From assembly GCF_002443255.2 (NCBI RefSeq), contig NW_019211454.1, forward strand, positions 11,492,248 through 11,556,247: a DNA stretch of 64,000 nt, written 5' to 3'. Positions 36,216 through 48,099 of this stretch are shown here, piece by piece. The translations under genes and the position numbers were made by a program. The notes below the pieces were generated by a model. That model had not been told where the DNA came from. It saw only the letters and a program-made list of their open reading frames with translations, and did no database searches. Within the stretch, counting starts at the first letter, position 1; every line of letters begins with the position of its first letter. Origin of the DNA: Varroa destructor (Eukaryota > Arthropoda > Arachnida > Mesostigmata > Varroidae).

Positions 36216-36717
36216 TCAGAGTGTAGTAAAGGACCATACGAGGAGTCGACGAGAATGACAAGGAAGCATAAAGGGAATTCATCTATGGACTTTAAAAAAT
36301 CCGTATGCAAGCCTTAAAATAGTGCACTTTGTATTGCACTGCCATAGTTGGTACGCGGAAAATGATTGGCCAATAAATATACTTTATTTCTTTTACAGAA
36401 TTTTTATAGGGCCTAAACTTTGTAAGTTTTGCCAACTGTCAGACCACTATGTTACATGTCTTTTTTCGCATCCACCTTTGCTTCGACCGTCTAGCGGATC
36501 GACGCATAAAGACGACTGCTAGAAGAGGTCACCCCTACAACACAAAAACCTGTAACGTTTCTAAAGTTTACGTTATTGAGTTTTTGCGCAATGGTTGTGG
36601 TATCAAACATCCGACACCTTATCACAGCCTTATATATTGGCTCATATTGGTGATACATTATATTGTCAATGGGCGATCAGGGGGCGCCATCTTCTCAATG
36701 AAGCAAAGGCATTGTAC

Positions 36718-36736
36718 TATTATTATTATTATTATT
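36718..36736. repeat. TAT trinucleotide repeat
   Basis: Six TAT units in a row. It produces Ile or Tyr runs in overlapping chance frames. Confidence 0.95.
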
Positions 36737-36944
36737 CGGATTTTGTGTACTGTTTACAAGAAATACACAATAACTATAGATGGTCGAAAATAGAAATAGC
36801 AATGTTAAAGTAAAATATCTGTCTCCTATCAGCTTACAGTGATTGGTCTGGTTAGAAAGCATGATATCTATTTGCTCTTATTTGGCCGATTCACACCTAC
36901 AGAGTTAGGACAGAAAATTATCATATCACCAAGTCGCTGATTGC

Positions 36945-36971
36945 CTTCTTAGTGGTATCTTCTTAGTGGTA
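36945..36971. repeat. 13-bp tandem duplication
   Basis: CTTCTTAGTGGTA occurs at 36945-36957 and 36959-36971, identical, one base apart. Confidence 0.9.
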
Positions 36972-37509
36972 GAAATAAGCCAAGGGTAAAACATGGTTTT
37001 TTTTTCCGCTAACTGTTAAAGTTCGAGTTCGAAAGAGTAACGCATTCGAGCAACTCCATGACACGCATGTTCGTCAAACAGAATCTTCATTTAAAGCGAC
37101 TTGTATGCGATGACGAGCTGCGTTACCTTCTGAGTGTATCATTTCAGGTTCCTCTCTGCTTATTGTCTTCTCTAAAATAAAAAATCGTGTTTGGCATGGC
37201 AAACACTTATTTACGAAATAAACTTCCCGTGCAGGCTCTGTTTTGTTTAATCAGTACCTTCTGACCGCGGAAGAAACAGCACACAAGCCAGCCGTTGAGC
37301 TTTTCTGAATACGCCCAGCATGCTCATACCTTAACTTACCCAATTCCTTAAAAGTACTTAGGGCGCTAACGATAACACGATACATAGTTGCATCTAGGAT
37401 AGTGTTCCTGCTACGTCAAATGCTTATTTTGTGATAAACACCACTGAGCAGAAAGGTGACGTAGCCCGATTAGGGGACATCGCAGAGTAGAACTCAATCC
37501 CAATTTACC

Positions 37510-37532
37510 TTGGGAATTACCGGAATTCCCAA
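37510..37532. promoter_or_regulatory. Palindrome with two kappaB-like half sites
   Basis: TTGGGAATT and AATTCCCAA are perfect 9-bp inverted repeats around ACCGG. The + strand reads GGGAATTACC and the - strand GGGAATTCCG, both close to the Rel/NF-kappaB consensus GGGRNNYYCC. No adjacent gene start is recognised, so regulatory function is inference. Confidence 0.3.
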
Positions 37533-40500
37533 TTATCGTAAGGAATGTAGGCAAAGACTGGCAGCACGTCGGACAACCGATTTATAGCTGGGCTAGACAT
37601 CTACAAGTGGGGTCACACGACTCATTTCACTAGGGAGATCGAGGTAGGAGTTTGCTGCCCATTGGGCTCTCATCCTCTCGTGAACGCAGTAAGAAGACCT
37701 CGGCTAATAGTAAAAAGGTGAAAACGCTTCGGTCAGAAGCAGACAAAATTCTTTGTCCTACCCTTCTCCTACCCTGATATCGTTACGATCTAGGCTAGAT
37801 CATTAATTAACACGAATCTGTGACAGATGCTGAGTGCGGCCAACATAGTTCTAGTGTCACAGCGCAGACTTTCTGATATGCTACAGGCCTTCTGTTGCTG
37901 GCCGTTATAGTGAAGAAGAAGCTTTTGCAAATTATGTCCCCAGTCGAAGACTACTTTAAATTCCAAAATGGAATTAAGGATGATTGTATGCGTGGAGAAT
38001 AATAATCTTTTTGATAAAAAGCAAATGATACGCAAAATGGACAATATGAACATGTCTATATGAGTATGTTGAATGAGTGAAACTTTTTGTTTAATTAAAT
38101 ATGACCATTACAAAGGCTCGGCAGCAAACCACTGTTTCACCAGAAACCAAAGTTTGAGCTAACCGTTTTATCGTAGTCCTGAGATGGCCATTTTTTTAAC
38201 GTTTTTCGAAAAATCTACGTTTTGACTTTTATACATGAAATAATATCGGCAGATTATTAAGCAAACTCAAAGTAAAAGACCGTGCGGATTGCGTCCTGCA
38301 TACAAAAAAAAAATTGGACCACCTACAAGCAGGGCACTGAATGTACTCGACACACATACATTGTTGTAGTAACAACTGAAATTCAACATAAGTATGATCT
38401 ATCTATTCAGTGTTTTAAGGCAATAATTATATAGTGAGTACACACATACGTTACCTTTGTAGAAGTAATTTTTTCGCTGATAAGGAGTCATAGCCCTTAG
38501 CATTTCGAAGCTAACATAAGGAAATAATTATACAGATGTATATTATATATAGGGAATTTTTATATAGATGTAAAGCCAAGGCATCTTGCGGATCAGCTTA
38601 ATTGAGTAACTGTCCCACTAGGGCTGATTGAGTCGAATAGCATCGCTTCTTAGGAGAACATATGCAAGTTAAAAATGTCCACACAAAGGCCAAGTATATA
38701 ATAGCCAGCAACCTATTTTATAAAAGTCAGGTCATCGGCAAAACAAGTAGCATAGACGGGACTCGATGTGTTTGTTGTCGAAAAATACTGTCGGATAAGT
38801 AAGTTCAAACCGGACGTTTGATACGTTTTTTAAAAAATTTCGAAACCGATCGACCATCGTTCCTGCTCTTACCCTTCAACATAGCACTCTAGGCGGTGCT
38901 AGAAAAAAAGAAGAGATAAATTAGATATATGTGCCAGCAAGCAATGAAATGTCATCTTTGCTGCAGTATGTAAGACAGTGAAGTTGGTATTCGTGAGTGC
39001 GTCAAGTGAAAAATACTGGCTCCTCGGATAAGAGGCAAGGGTAGTGGTGCACCCCACCGAGCCGTCACATTCGAGCCCACATTTGCAAAGCAAAAAAAAA
39101 CTCCAATGATTCAATTACTTCATCACAGTTTTCGAAGATCATATTATCAGATTTTGTATCATTTCATGGACAGGTCTTCTCAGTACGGCCGCAGAATTCG
39201 TTGACAATACGTTATAGCCTTGCAGCAGTTTCAGCTAACAGCTGATCGATACTTTTTCAGTATCATTAGTAATATGTACCTTTATTGATTGGCGTCATCA
39301 AGAACATACATATTCCTTAACTTGTCAAGAGTACGCCTAAAGCGACGAAGTTCCGCCGAAAAAGTTCCAGAGATAAGCCATGTACAATCGTTAGAATTTT
39401 CTCACTGGAAAAACAGTACCGTAAACATTGTATCAGGTACCGTTAGTTAACGTTATTTTAAAAGTCATTAGAAGCCATTTATGTTAGGCTGGTAGCAAAC
39501 CAAAGAAGCGACTTAATTTCGGGCTCGAAGGCTCCCTTGACAGCAACTGCTCGCGGGTCATAATACAGTATTAGCGTATACGATGTTGCTTCCTCTATGA
39601 AGTTACAGCGGTATTAAACCGGCTTCGAATACGGGACAATTCGATGTTCGCTTTGAGGTTCTCAATAGAATGCTAAATCTATTTTGCTGAACGTCGCTGA
39701 CGATTAGTAATTAGACTAGAGGTATTTCTCCATCAAAATATATATCTTTTTGCTTTTTTTTTTTATAGTGGTCCACTTTTAACGTCATAACTGCAGAGAA
39801 AATGCTTTTTCATATAGAAAGCGTTTAGTGTTACCAATCGGATGAAGGAATAGACTTCTAGGCGTGTCTGAAGGAGACTGCGAACAGAATATCGATTCAG
39901 TAGATCTTCATGTCTTCACTCAAACGAGGTCATGTAATTTCAGAAACTTGGCAATAGAACTTAAATTGCAAAAGTAGCTAGCAGTTGCTAGGAGTGACAC
40001 TAATTTAATGATATCCTTTGTGATATGAGCCAAGGTAACGAGCCCGCGTAGTTTCTAGATGTTTAACCGAATTAACTATATCAGTGACCAAAATTGTTCT
40101 AAATGTATTGACTAGACTATTTATAAGAACACGAGGTTATACAATAGACTGCAGTCGGTGGCCAACCACAAGAGTATCTTTTGCTTCAAGTCATCACTAC
40201 AGAGCTTCAACTTAGCCCCTGGGAAGAGAGAACTCTTTATAGTGGAAATATCAACATTTCTCAGAAGTCGGCTAAGTAAAAATCCAGTAGGACGTTCTGA
40301 GCTTACCGTTTTAACCGCTAAAGTTAAAGTTACCACTCTAGCATAAAAGTTCCAATACGTCAAATAAAGTTTTCTTCTAACCCATTTTTACTTTAGTAAT
40401 CTCACGACTTAATAAATCTTGATCAAGCACGTTGACGGAGCTGAAATACAAATCCTCGATGTCAATACTCGATGTAATGCTCAACCCTTCACTACAATAA

Positions 40501-41084
40501 GCTATTTTACGGCTGATTTACCTGTGATGAACACATAATGGTCGACCATACTTTTCTTTGGAATGAGCAAGCTATGGCCTTTTGAACTATTAGACGATGG
40601 ATATCCATCAAGGACGCAACTCTATTTTTGTAGACAGACGTAACTTGTAAAGACCCGATGATCGTAGCGTCAAGCTTTTATCACGTAGATCTATTAATAA
40701 CTTTACTATCGATAACCTGCTACGCTTTCCAGAATCGTCATCTACTACTTGAAAACAGATGGATTTTTTAGCAAAATTATGAAGCATTTATAGAGGTGAT
40801 TAACCTGTTCAGGTGTGGCCTTTCATAGTAAAACAGTCCTCGTTACCTAACATAATAACTCACATAAAAAAGAAAAATGATAAATGCACCCTTTACGACC
40901 TGTTTTTGTTTCGCTGTAAAAATAAGAATGGCAAGTAAATTTACTATGCAAAAAAATATCGTTGAGTCTACCTTTTTAAAGCTATTCACGTATTTTATCC
41001 CTGTGAATAGTTTCGGAAAACACAGCGTAACGAGGACGTTTATCACATTTTAGAAAAAAAAATTATTAAATGCCGCCCAACGTT

Positions 41085-41106
41085 CCCTTTATTGCTAAAT
41101 AAAGGG
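41085..41106. repeat. Hairpin, 9-bp stem and 4-base loop
   Basis: CCCTTTATT and AATAAAGGG pair perfectly around GCTA. AATAAA also occurs in the right arm, but no gene ends here on evidence available. Confidence 0.85.
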
Positions 41107-42199
41107 TACAGCTATGGCATTTGTGAGCCAAAATACCCAGTAAATAGCATTTTTCGTAACTTTGCGCTGTTTGATAAATTTTTTTCTACTGACTACCGAA
41201 TATCCGACTCAGTGTCGCGATAACAAAAAAAAAAAAGATTGATAACGGACGCATGTTGCAGGTTGCTTTAGCAAGAAATGCTTGTATGTTATATCTAACG
41301 CCCTTACAAGCTAGATAACCCCACTGCACAGACTCTTGTCATATTGGTAAGCGTTAAATAGGACTTGAACAATAGAATATATGACCTCATACTCGTCAAA
41401 TAATATCAATCGGATCTTAATATAACATACGGCTTGCCATTAGCCCCTGAAGTATATACTACGATAAGACGCTGCCACACAGCCCCCCTTGCTACAAAGA
41501 CGCAAAGCAAAATTATTAGCGTTTTGTGATACCTTTTTGAATCTCAAAGCATGAGCATCCTCTAGAAATATAGCGACTCCTGGACACTCAAATGTGGCCC
41601 AGGGCCATATCATCCCTTTTGGAATAAAGCTAGATACACAAAACTGCGTTAGTTACTGACGCTGAAAAATGCTAGAAGGGTTCGCAGTTTGGCCTGACTG
41701 GCGGGAACAGGTGTCGTACTCAATGACTTTTATGGGCTCCCTGGATTAAAAGAACCAACAGACCCTAAAGGACAATAGTTTCAAAAAAAAAGCCAAATAG
41801 AAAGTCAAAAAAGTGAGCTAACAAACAGAACAGGAAGCTCAAGCAAAATTTTCCTAGATAATCATGTTATTTCTGTTAGTGCTCCGCAGGAACCATTATC
41901 TAATTCCGCAATAGAAAAAAGTCATGCATAAGGGATCTGATAGGCCCGCTGATCTGCTAGGTTAAAAAAACAGCTGCATTTTGACGAACGCATGTCTAGC
42001 AAGGAAGTTGAGATTTCGTCACGCAGAAATCCATGTGAATCTTCGGAGCGTGAAAAGGTTCAAAATTGCTGAGAGGTAAAAGAAGCGTACATTGTATTCT
42101 GTATACCTATATAATCTAATATTAAAAACGAATTAACAGAAAGATAATTATGGAAAAAAAATGCCTGTAAAAAAATAATAGTGCTTTCCTATCACATAT

Positions 42200-42220
42200 A
42201 CGTATGCATCATGCATACGT
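42200..42220. repeat. Perfect 21-base palindrome
   Basis: ACGTATGCAT and ATGCATACGT are exact inverted repeats around a single C. Confidence 0.95.
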
Positions 42221-42279
42221 ACGCAGCAAAACGATCTAATTCTATAAATAACTAAATTCCACGAAAAGCAACTGCACTT

Positions 42280-42305
42280 TATATATATATATATATATAT
42301 ATATA
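42280..42305. repeat. (TA)n microsatellite
   Basis: Thirteen uninterrupted TA units. It lies about 60 bases after the 21-base palindrome. Confidence 0.95.
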
Positions 42306-43520
42306 CATTACCTAAGGCAATACTGTAACGGCAGGATAAGGTCAATCGAACGTCTTAATATAACGCAAAGTTACTTGTTTCGCTATACCCTAGGCAAATA
42401 ACCGTTTTTATTATATCAAAAAATGCCGTTTACGATCTATTAAGAGCAATTACACATTATTTGATATTATCCTGCTCTCGTGACCCTCTAGTAGTTATAT
42501 GCTTTCCAGCTCACGGGCTGTGGCATGTTTGTCATCGCTCCGTGGTGACGTTCCAGCTTCGTTAGATGTAATATTAAACATATTACAGTATTTTTTATGG
42601 AAAAGGTTTCCTTAGCGGTTTCATTACGATCTCTATGTTTGTTTAAATTTTATTAGTGAATCCGATATTTCCATAGTTTATAGAATTACAAAATTCAACT
42701 GTTGGACTACCAATCTCTGGATCAAGAAGTCGCAGCTCTAGTAAGATGAGGTCCTTTTATTTTGGCCTAGTCATAACGTACCCAGTATGTTTATTGAAAC
42801 CTGAAAAAGCTACATTTCACGATATCTCTGCTTGTCTAACAGGCTTCTATATAGTGAGCCAGAAAATTGCTCCGCAAGCTATAATGATAAAAACGACTCT
42901 TGATGCAAAATGTTCCTATATAACCTACGGCCTACAGAAGGCGTTGAAGGCGCTGCCATTCGCCCCTCTCACAAACAGCAATACCGCGGCCCTGTATTAT
43001 GCTAAACAACGGAATGAATATCGTTTACTTGATCAGTGCTGTATACAACCCCCGTATAAAAAGGCAAATATTATAAGAAAGAAAGAAAAGGTCGCCAGGA
43101 AAAGGTATAACAAGTAGAGCGGTGCTTGCCTGATGAAATCAGTAGTTGAACATAGAAAGTCACCAAGCGCAACGTTTACAAAGACATGAACCAAAACGGG
43201 GATATCGTCAGCACAGTCGAGGACGCAGGCGATAGTCAGAAGCCGTTATTCTTTTAAAGAAGTCTGAGATTTTCCAGCAGTAGTGCTAAAGCTATTTGAA
43301 TGCGCGTATTCAATTTCAAGATAAAGCGCTTTGAAGATGGGTGAAAACTGTGTAAAAATTCACTATATGATACGATTTTATTGTAATAAAAGCGCAGGTG
43401 CTGGCCAGGCCTAGTGGAATGTATTGCTTGTGGTCAAGATGCATCATTGGCAGAAACGGCCTAAAAATAGTCCTATTGCTTTCGTTCGGAAAGTTTCGGA
43501 GTAGAACATGCTCCTCGCAG

Positions 43521-43628
43521 AGGTCAACAAAACACAGAAAAATGAATGAAATTATCACGAAAGTCGAGCAAAACGAGAGTAGACACGACATCGCCAATAG
43601 ACTAGATGTCTACCACAGCAAAATTTAA
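43521..43628 (+). mobile_element. pogo/Tigger-like helix-turn-helix remnant
   Basis: The frame reads RSTKHRKMNEIITKVEQNES, then RHDIANRLDVYHSKI and a stop. This matches the start of pogo/Tigger/jerky-type transposases and CENP-B-like proteins, where KRKxxTLEEKLEIIxxxExGESxxDIAxxxxVxxSTI is typical. After the stop, two further stops interrupt a possible KKxxS continuation. No DDE catalytic core follows; the next open frame (43688-43942, +) is acidic near its end (SDAEEDDA) in a way that could be the decayed C-terminal tail of the same family, but that link is speculative. It is at best an internally deleted fossil. Confidence 0.45.
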
Positions 43629-43950
43629 AACTATTCATAAAAAAAAGGTTCAATGTCTAGGGGCCACACGGAGTAACGCAGACAAATATGCTCGACCGTA
43701 TTTGCATCTCCAACGTAACGATATCGAGCCATTTCTACAGCAATCGACAACGAATGCAGAGTGGATCATATAGAGCAATAATGTTTTATCCAACATTGAC
43801 GTTATGGCAAAGCCCCCAGTCTGATGCTGAGGAAGATGATGCTATATCTTTGGCGGACGGGATTGTCCATCATGAGTTAGCGTCGTCCGGCAAAAGGATT
43901 GATTTACAATCTTATTGTCGAAAGTTAACAAGGGTGCAATAGCCATCGAA

Positions 43951-43992
43951 AAAATTGAGATTTTAGAACGTCCGCCGCACAGTCTCAATTTT
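43951..43992. repeat. Inverted repeat, 10-bp arms
   Basis: AAAATTGAGA (43951-43960) and TCTCAATTTT (43983-43992) are perfect inverted repeats around a GC-richer 22-base loop. It begins nine bases after the stop of the 43688-43942 frame. Confidence 0.8.
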
Positions 43993-44425
43993 GACTCACT
44001 TTGTCACACATTGAATAAGCTGCTAGGTACGCAGTGGTCAGATTTCAGCTAACGAGCGTGGCCGAGTAAAGGTGAACAAAAAAAAAAAACTCAAAAATGA
44101 CTTCTTGAAGAAAGATCTACTCTTCCCTGTGGACGAACTTTACGCGGGCGTGCAAAAAAAATATGAATTAAAAAAAATTATTAGAAAAACGTGCAATTGA
44201 ATAAAACATGCGTTACAGTCTGAGGGAGTACAGCACCGATCGGAAACCGCTAATGTGTCAAAAGCGAAGCACTAGGTTTTAAGTAACGTTTGTCTGAAAC
44301 GTTAGATTATAAGACGGGAACACAGTGCCTTTTTTCTTTCGCAGTTCCTGTATTGATTCTGGATGTGGTTGTTTATGCCCTCGGTCATTCTAGTTTTTGC
44401 ACCTGTTTAGTACCTGCGGGATATT

Positions 44426-44834
44426 ATGCTCCACCAGTCGATACGAACAATTGTACAGAGGAAGCAAAACGATAGTTCCGCTGACGTGTTGTCGAATAAA
44501 TTGGAGCTTATAGAGGCTCTGGAGCCGACACTGTGGGACATAATACTACAGGCATGTTTCACACGGAACGTATCGAAAACAATGAAATACGAAATAGCTG
44601 AGGTCAACCGGATCAGCCAATGTGTTTTCCACACGAAACAAGGCACGGTAAGCCTATCCAGTACCAATAGCCGAACGTACGATTGCCTGATAGTATGACC
44701 CACTTTGTCTAGCCGGTACCGCAATCAGCTCGTACATTTTGTTAGATATGTATACATGCGGTTTGACTTTTGGAACAATTACTTTTTCTATTTAGCTCAA
44801 AGCTGCCAAAAAAATGCGTCCGTGCTCTGGCTAG
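44426..44834 (+). CDS. Candidate two-exon gene, 86 aa, product unknown
   Basis: The ATG at 44426 (A at -3) opens a 74-codon frame to a donor (ACG|GTAAGC, exon end 44647). A 148-base intron ends in a pyrimidine-rich acceptor (CTTTTTCTATTTAG, exon 2 from 44796), and the joined frame continues in phase as LKAAKKMRPCSG to a TAG. Without splicing the frame runs to 44698. Residues 20-60 look helical and protein-like (VLSNKLELIEALEPTLWDII, then RNVSKTMKYEIAEVNRIS). A strong acceptor-like site (CCTTTTTTCTTTCGCAG, ending 44346) lies upstream, with open frames in other phases, so the true 5' structure may differ. No family recognised. Confidence 0.25.
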
Positions 44835-44839
44835 TGCAA

Positions 44840-47800
44840 ATTCCCAAAGGAGCTAAATACATATCGTTCGGGATCGCCTGCTACAGTCACTCACTCGTAG
44901 TTTAACGGGGCAGGACTCGTTCAAACAATATGATTATTGTATATATTGAAATCCTAATGTACGGCGTACGTTGCTCGAACTAATACATTCGACTCTCACT
45001 AGCTCGTCCGGAGGCGTCCAGTGCTATGTTTCATATTGCACGGGTTCCTTCATTGGCATTGTCTATTGTAGGTGTCGTGCGCTTGTTGAATATGCAACGG
45101 CTAAATGTTTAGCAAGCTCAATAGACTGTCAGCATAGGAGCCGGCTATGGTAAAGCTCACGTGTATCAATAGCCCCTTAACGCCCGTTAGCGCAAATGGA
45201 TATCATTTTTTTTTGTTTTAGATAGCGAAAAAGTCTGTAATCGCTACCCAGCAACCTATTGGATTAGTGTCATCAATAGTTTCTTTGCGCCTCCGCACTT
45301 ACTTATGGTGGCCTGAAAATCTTTCGAGCGCTATGTATATATGCATTTTGGTCGAAATCTAGCTCCTTGTGACGCTTCTGACAAAAAACGGATCACCAAA
45401 TAAATCAACCAACCTCGTTGCATTGTAAGTTCTCGAGACGAAGCGCTTTCATTCCCTAATCTCTCTTTTTACACACAATCTTTTGGCCAGCATCGTTCCT
45501 CAACAGAGTTAACTACAATAACTTCGTTTAAATTCCGCTATTTTCACTAGTAATTCCAATTTGTTAGCTGGCGCTTATCTTAAGTTATTGCTGCAACTTT
45601 AGGCTAAGCTTCTTGTTTTGCGTGGGCCTTTCATCTTCGCTTCCTTCACCGTACAAGGTTTCATCATCGATCGCTGCTCCGCCAGCATGGAAAGTTAAAA
45701 TGTGATTCTGATCTGTCGTCGTGCGACGCTCTTTCTTATCATAACAGAAGCCCACAGCCTCTCTTGATTCCTCAGATATATTATAAATCCACACAAATAC
45801 ACGTATGTACGGACACAGGCTGAGTGCCCATTTGGCTTCCGACCTCTAATCCAGCTGCTTATACTGAATTTAAATGTAAAAGATGAATCTCAATCGTTAT
45901 TTCTATCAATTCACCTCGTTATTGTTGCCTCCTCTATTCTTACCGCGTCAATTTTAATTTAACACCAACGACTCGTAGATGTTACCAAAGCTCCTATCAT
46001 CAGTTCACCTCTCAGCTATAACCGACACGAAAGATTAAACCCTTTGCCTCTAATAGGTGCTATAACGATGACGATTTCTAAAATGGCTTGTTTTCATTTT
46101 GCTTGCACACGAGATCGTCTTGGCATTTACTATTATATTCAGAGAATTCCATTATGTAAACTGTAAGTGACTCACTCTCAAGGTTTCTCGCTGCTCACGG
46201 ATTTCGTTTTCAGTTACCAGCCATTTATTTCCAGTTTGACTAGGTTATAGGGTTAGAGACTACAGGCGTGTAAGCGAAATTGAATTGGCTATCGAGTGAG
46301 AAAGATTCACTTCTTTTCTAACTTGAGCTTGAGTTCGTTTGCCTGGCATCCTGTAGAGGTTATTACTCCCACAAACAGTAGGTTAACATACCTCAACCTT
46401 CATCTTATCATAAATGGCTAACGTCTGGCGTTCAACTATTGCGCGCCATGCCTAAACCAAACTTGGCGCATCCGCGAAATCAAGTAAGCTTTCGACCTTT
46501 CAATTATTATAGCTTCTGAAAACAGGAATAAAAACAACTATTTAAAGGGATTACTATTTTGGCTAGAAATAATGTGTACTAAAATTATTTTACTTTGGGT
46601 GAATCTGTACTATGTTAGGTGCCCCCGGCTTCAGTCCGTAAGACACACACTTAACGGCACGTCTCCTTTAATTGTGTTACAAGATATTTTGCTTAGTTGA
46701 AACGAGTGTTGTCAAGAGCTGATTAAAAAAAATCTCAAGTTAATTTTAGTTAAACGGGCAGAGAAATGCGATTCTCTAATGATAGAAGGGATGAACTTCT
46801 AAAGGCTCTAGCATCTTGTAAGTTGCCTAACCTATTCCAGGTGTTGTCCATATAACAATTCGACGTCGGACGACCATGTATCAATACTGGAATCGTGGTA
46901 TTCAACTGGGCATGCCCATTTTTGTATGCTGTACAATACAAGTAATAAGCAGATCAGTTCCGGTCTCTTTGAGTCTGATACCGCCCAATAGGGACAGAGG
47001 GATCAATATTAAACTGATCCCAATAACTGCCTTAATTTGCCGAGAAAACAAGTAATTTGTGCCACAAAAACATGTGTAGTAACATAACTTGTATATACTA
47101 AGTTCCTTGGGAAAATCAATTGATTTACCATCAAAGCAAAGTAGACCTTTATTGAAGTTCCTAAGAAGCCCGATTGATGTGTTTGCTATTGATCGTAAGT
47201 AATGTAAGGAAAAGTTCAGTTTTAATATACTGCTTTTTTTTTTTCGATTTATCTATTTTTTTTTTTCGATTTAGAGTGGACAAGTTTAGTATATAAAGAG
47301 CTCTGTGTTCAGGGTACGCGGCTAGTACACAACCGATATTTTATTGATAAGAACAAGTGGTAACTAATGCCAGGTTTATTAATGAAATCTTTAGCTGTCG
47401 TTCACAGATTACACAAGTCGTTCAAGGGCACGGAGCTAGTTGATTGTCGGACAAAACTGTGGCATTAGAACAAGTGTTATAATCTCCATGGGTCTGTCAT
47501 ACCGATACAAGCGCATATTGCTGAGATGATGCATTTCAGCTATCCGGAGCCATAAAATTGTTGGACTGCCTAAAAAATTAGGTTGTTTCTGGTAGAGAAA
47601 ATGTTCACTATTAGATATAGTAAGCTAGGACATTGTTAGTGGCGGTTTTTTTGTATATTTATTTATTTATTTTTTTTTTTATATTTTTACCTTTTGTATT
47701 GACGAGCTCGTCTAGCCAGGTTTTGAGGCCAGACACCGGCAGCTGTCCGCCTACAAATTCTATTCGTCAGCCATCGAAAAAAACTAGTACTCCATTGCTG

Positions 47801-47850
47801 CGAAATCCCGAGACGCAAAAAAGTTCTTTTTAAGCCTATAAAACAGCTCT
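44840..47850. other. Non-coding stretch, partly pyrimidine-rich
   Basis: The + strand around 45400-46200 is rich in C and T. On the - strand at 45585-45794 there is an acidic open piece (ISEESREAVGFCYDKKERR, ending KKLSLKLQQ) with no ATG start. It could be a terminal exon but has no recognised domain. A perfect 18-bp duplication containing T11 lies at 47234-47273. Nothing else supported. Confidence 0.4.
47234..47273. repeat. Duplicated T11-CGATTTA unit
   Basis: Eleven T followed by CGATTTA occurs at 47234-47251 and 47256-47273, identical, four bases apart. Confidence 0.95.
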
Positions 47851-47876
47851 AACGACATTTGCATTCTGGCATTGTC

Positions 47877-48098
47877 ATGAAGATGAGTGACTATGCTTGG
47901 CTGATTAGATGTTTTCTATTAGCTAGTTTTGTCTACCCGACGCAACGAAGTCACATACAGATTCTTGTCCACTGTTCTGTTTTTGGCAAGCATCTTCGTG
48001 TGTATATGCCTCTTCCGGTCTTACCTGACATAAGACATCTAACTGTGGGCTTAGGCGTACCTCTAGAGCTACCGATTCATTTCTACGCTTCAGCTTAA
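47877..48098 (+). CDS. Candidate small secreted or membrane protein, 73 aa
   Basis: From ATG 47877 the product begins MKMSDYAWLIRCFLLASFVY, a basic start followed by a hydrophobic core typical of a signal peptide or anchor, with PTQRS after it as a possible cleavage region. The rest (HIQILVHCSVFGKHLRVYMP, then a hydrophobic, Pro- and Leu-rich end) has one Cys and no recognised domain. The frame extends five codons upstream without another ATG. Length is compatible with chance. Confidence 0.2.
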   Translation: MKMSDYAWLIRCFLLASFVYPTQRSHIQILVHCSVFGKHLRVYMPLPVLPDIRHLTVGLGVPLELPIHFYASA

Positions 48099-48099
48099 C

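Larger units (their letters stand above)
36220..43500. other. Long intergenic stretch with palindromes and microsatellites
   Basis: No gene can be supported in 7 kb. It contains a TAT/ATT repeat (36718-36736), a 13-bp tandem duplication (36945-36971), a palindrome with kappaB-like halves (37510-37532), a 9-bp hairpin (41085-41106), a perfect 21-base palindrome (42200-42220) and a TA microsatellite (42280-42305). The largest frame, 42746-43117 (+, 123 codons), is of chance length and shows no domain. Confidence 0.45.

Noticed and set aside
36620..36660. miR-2/13-like seed (TATCACAGCC)
   Set aside because: Only the seed and a few bases match and the flanks do not fold into a precursor hairpin of suitable length.
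42746..43117. 123-codon open frame with ATG
   Set aside because: Length is what chance predicts; no domain, no promoter, no splice support, unremarkable translation.
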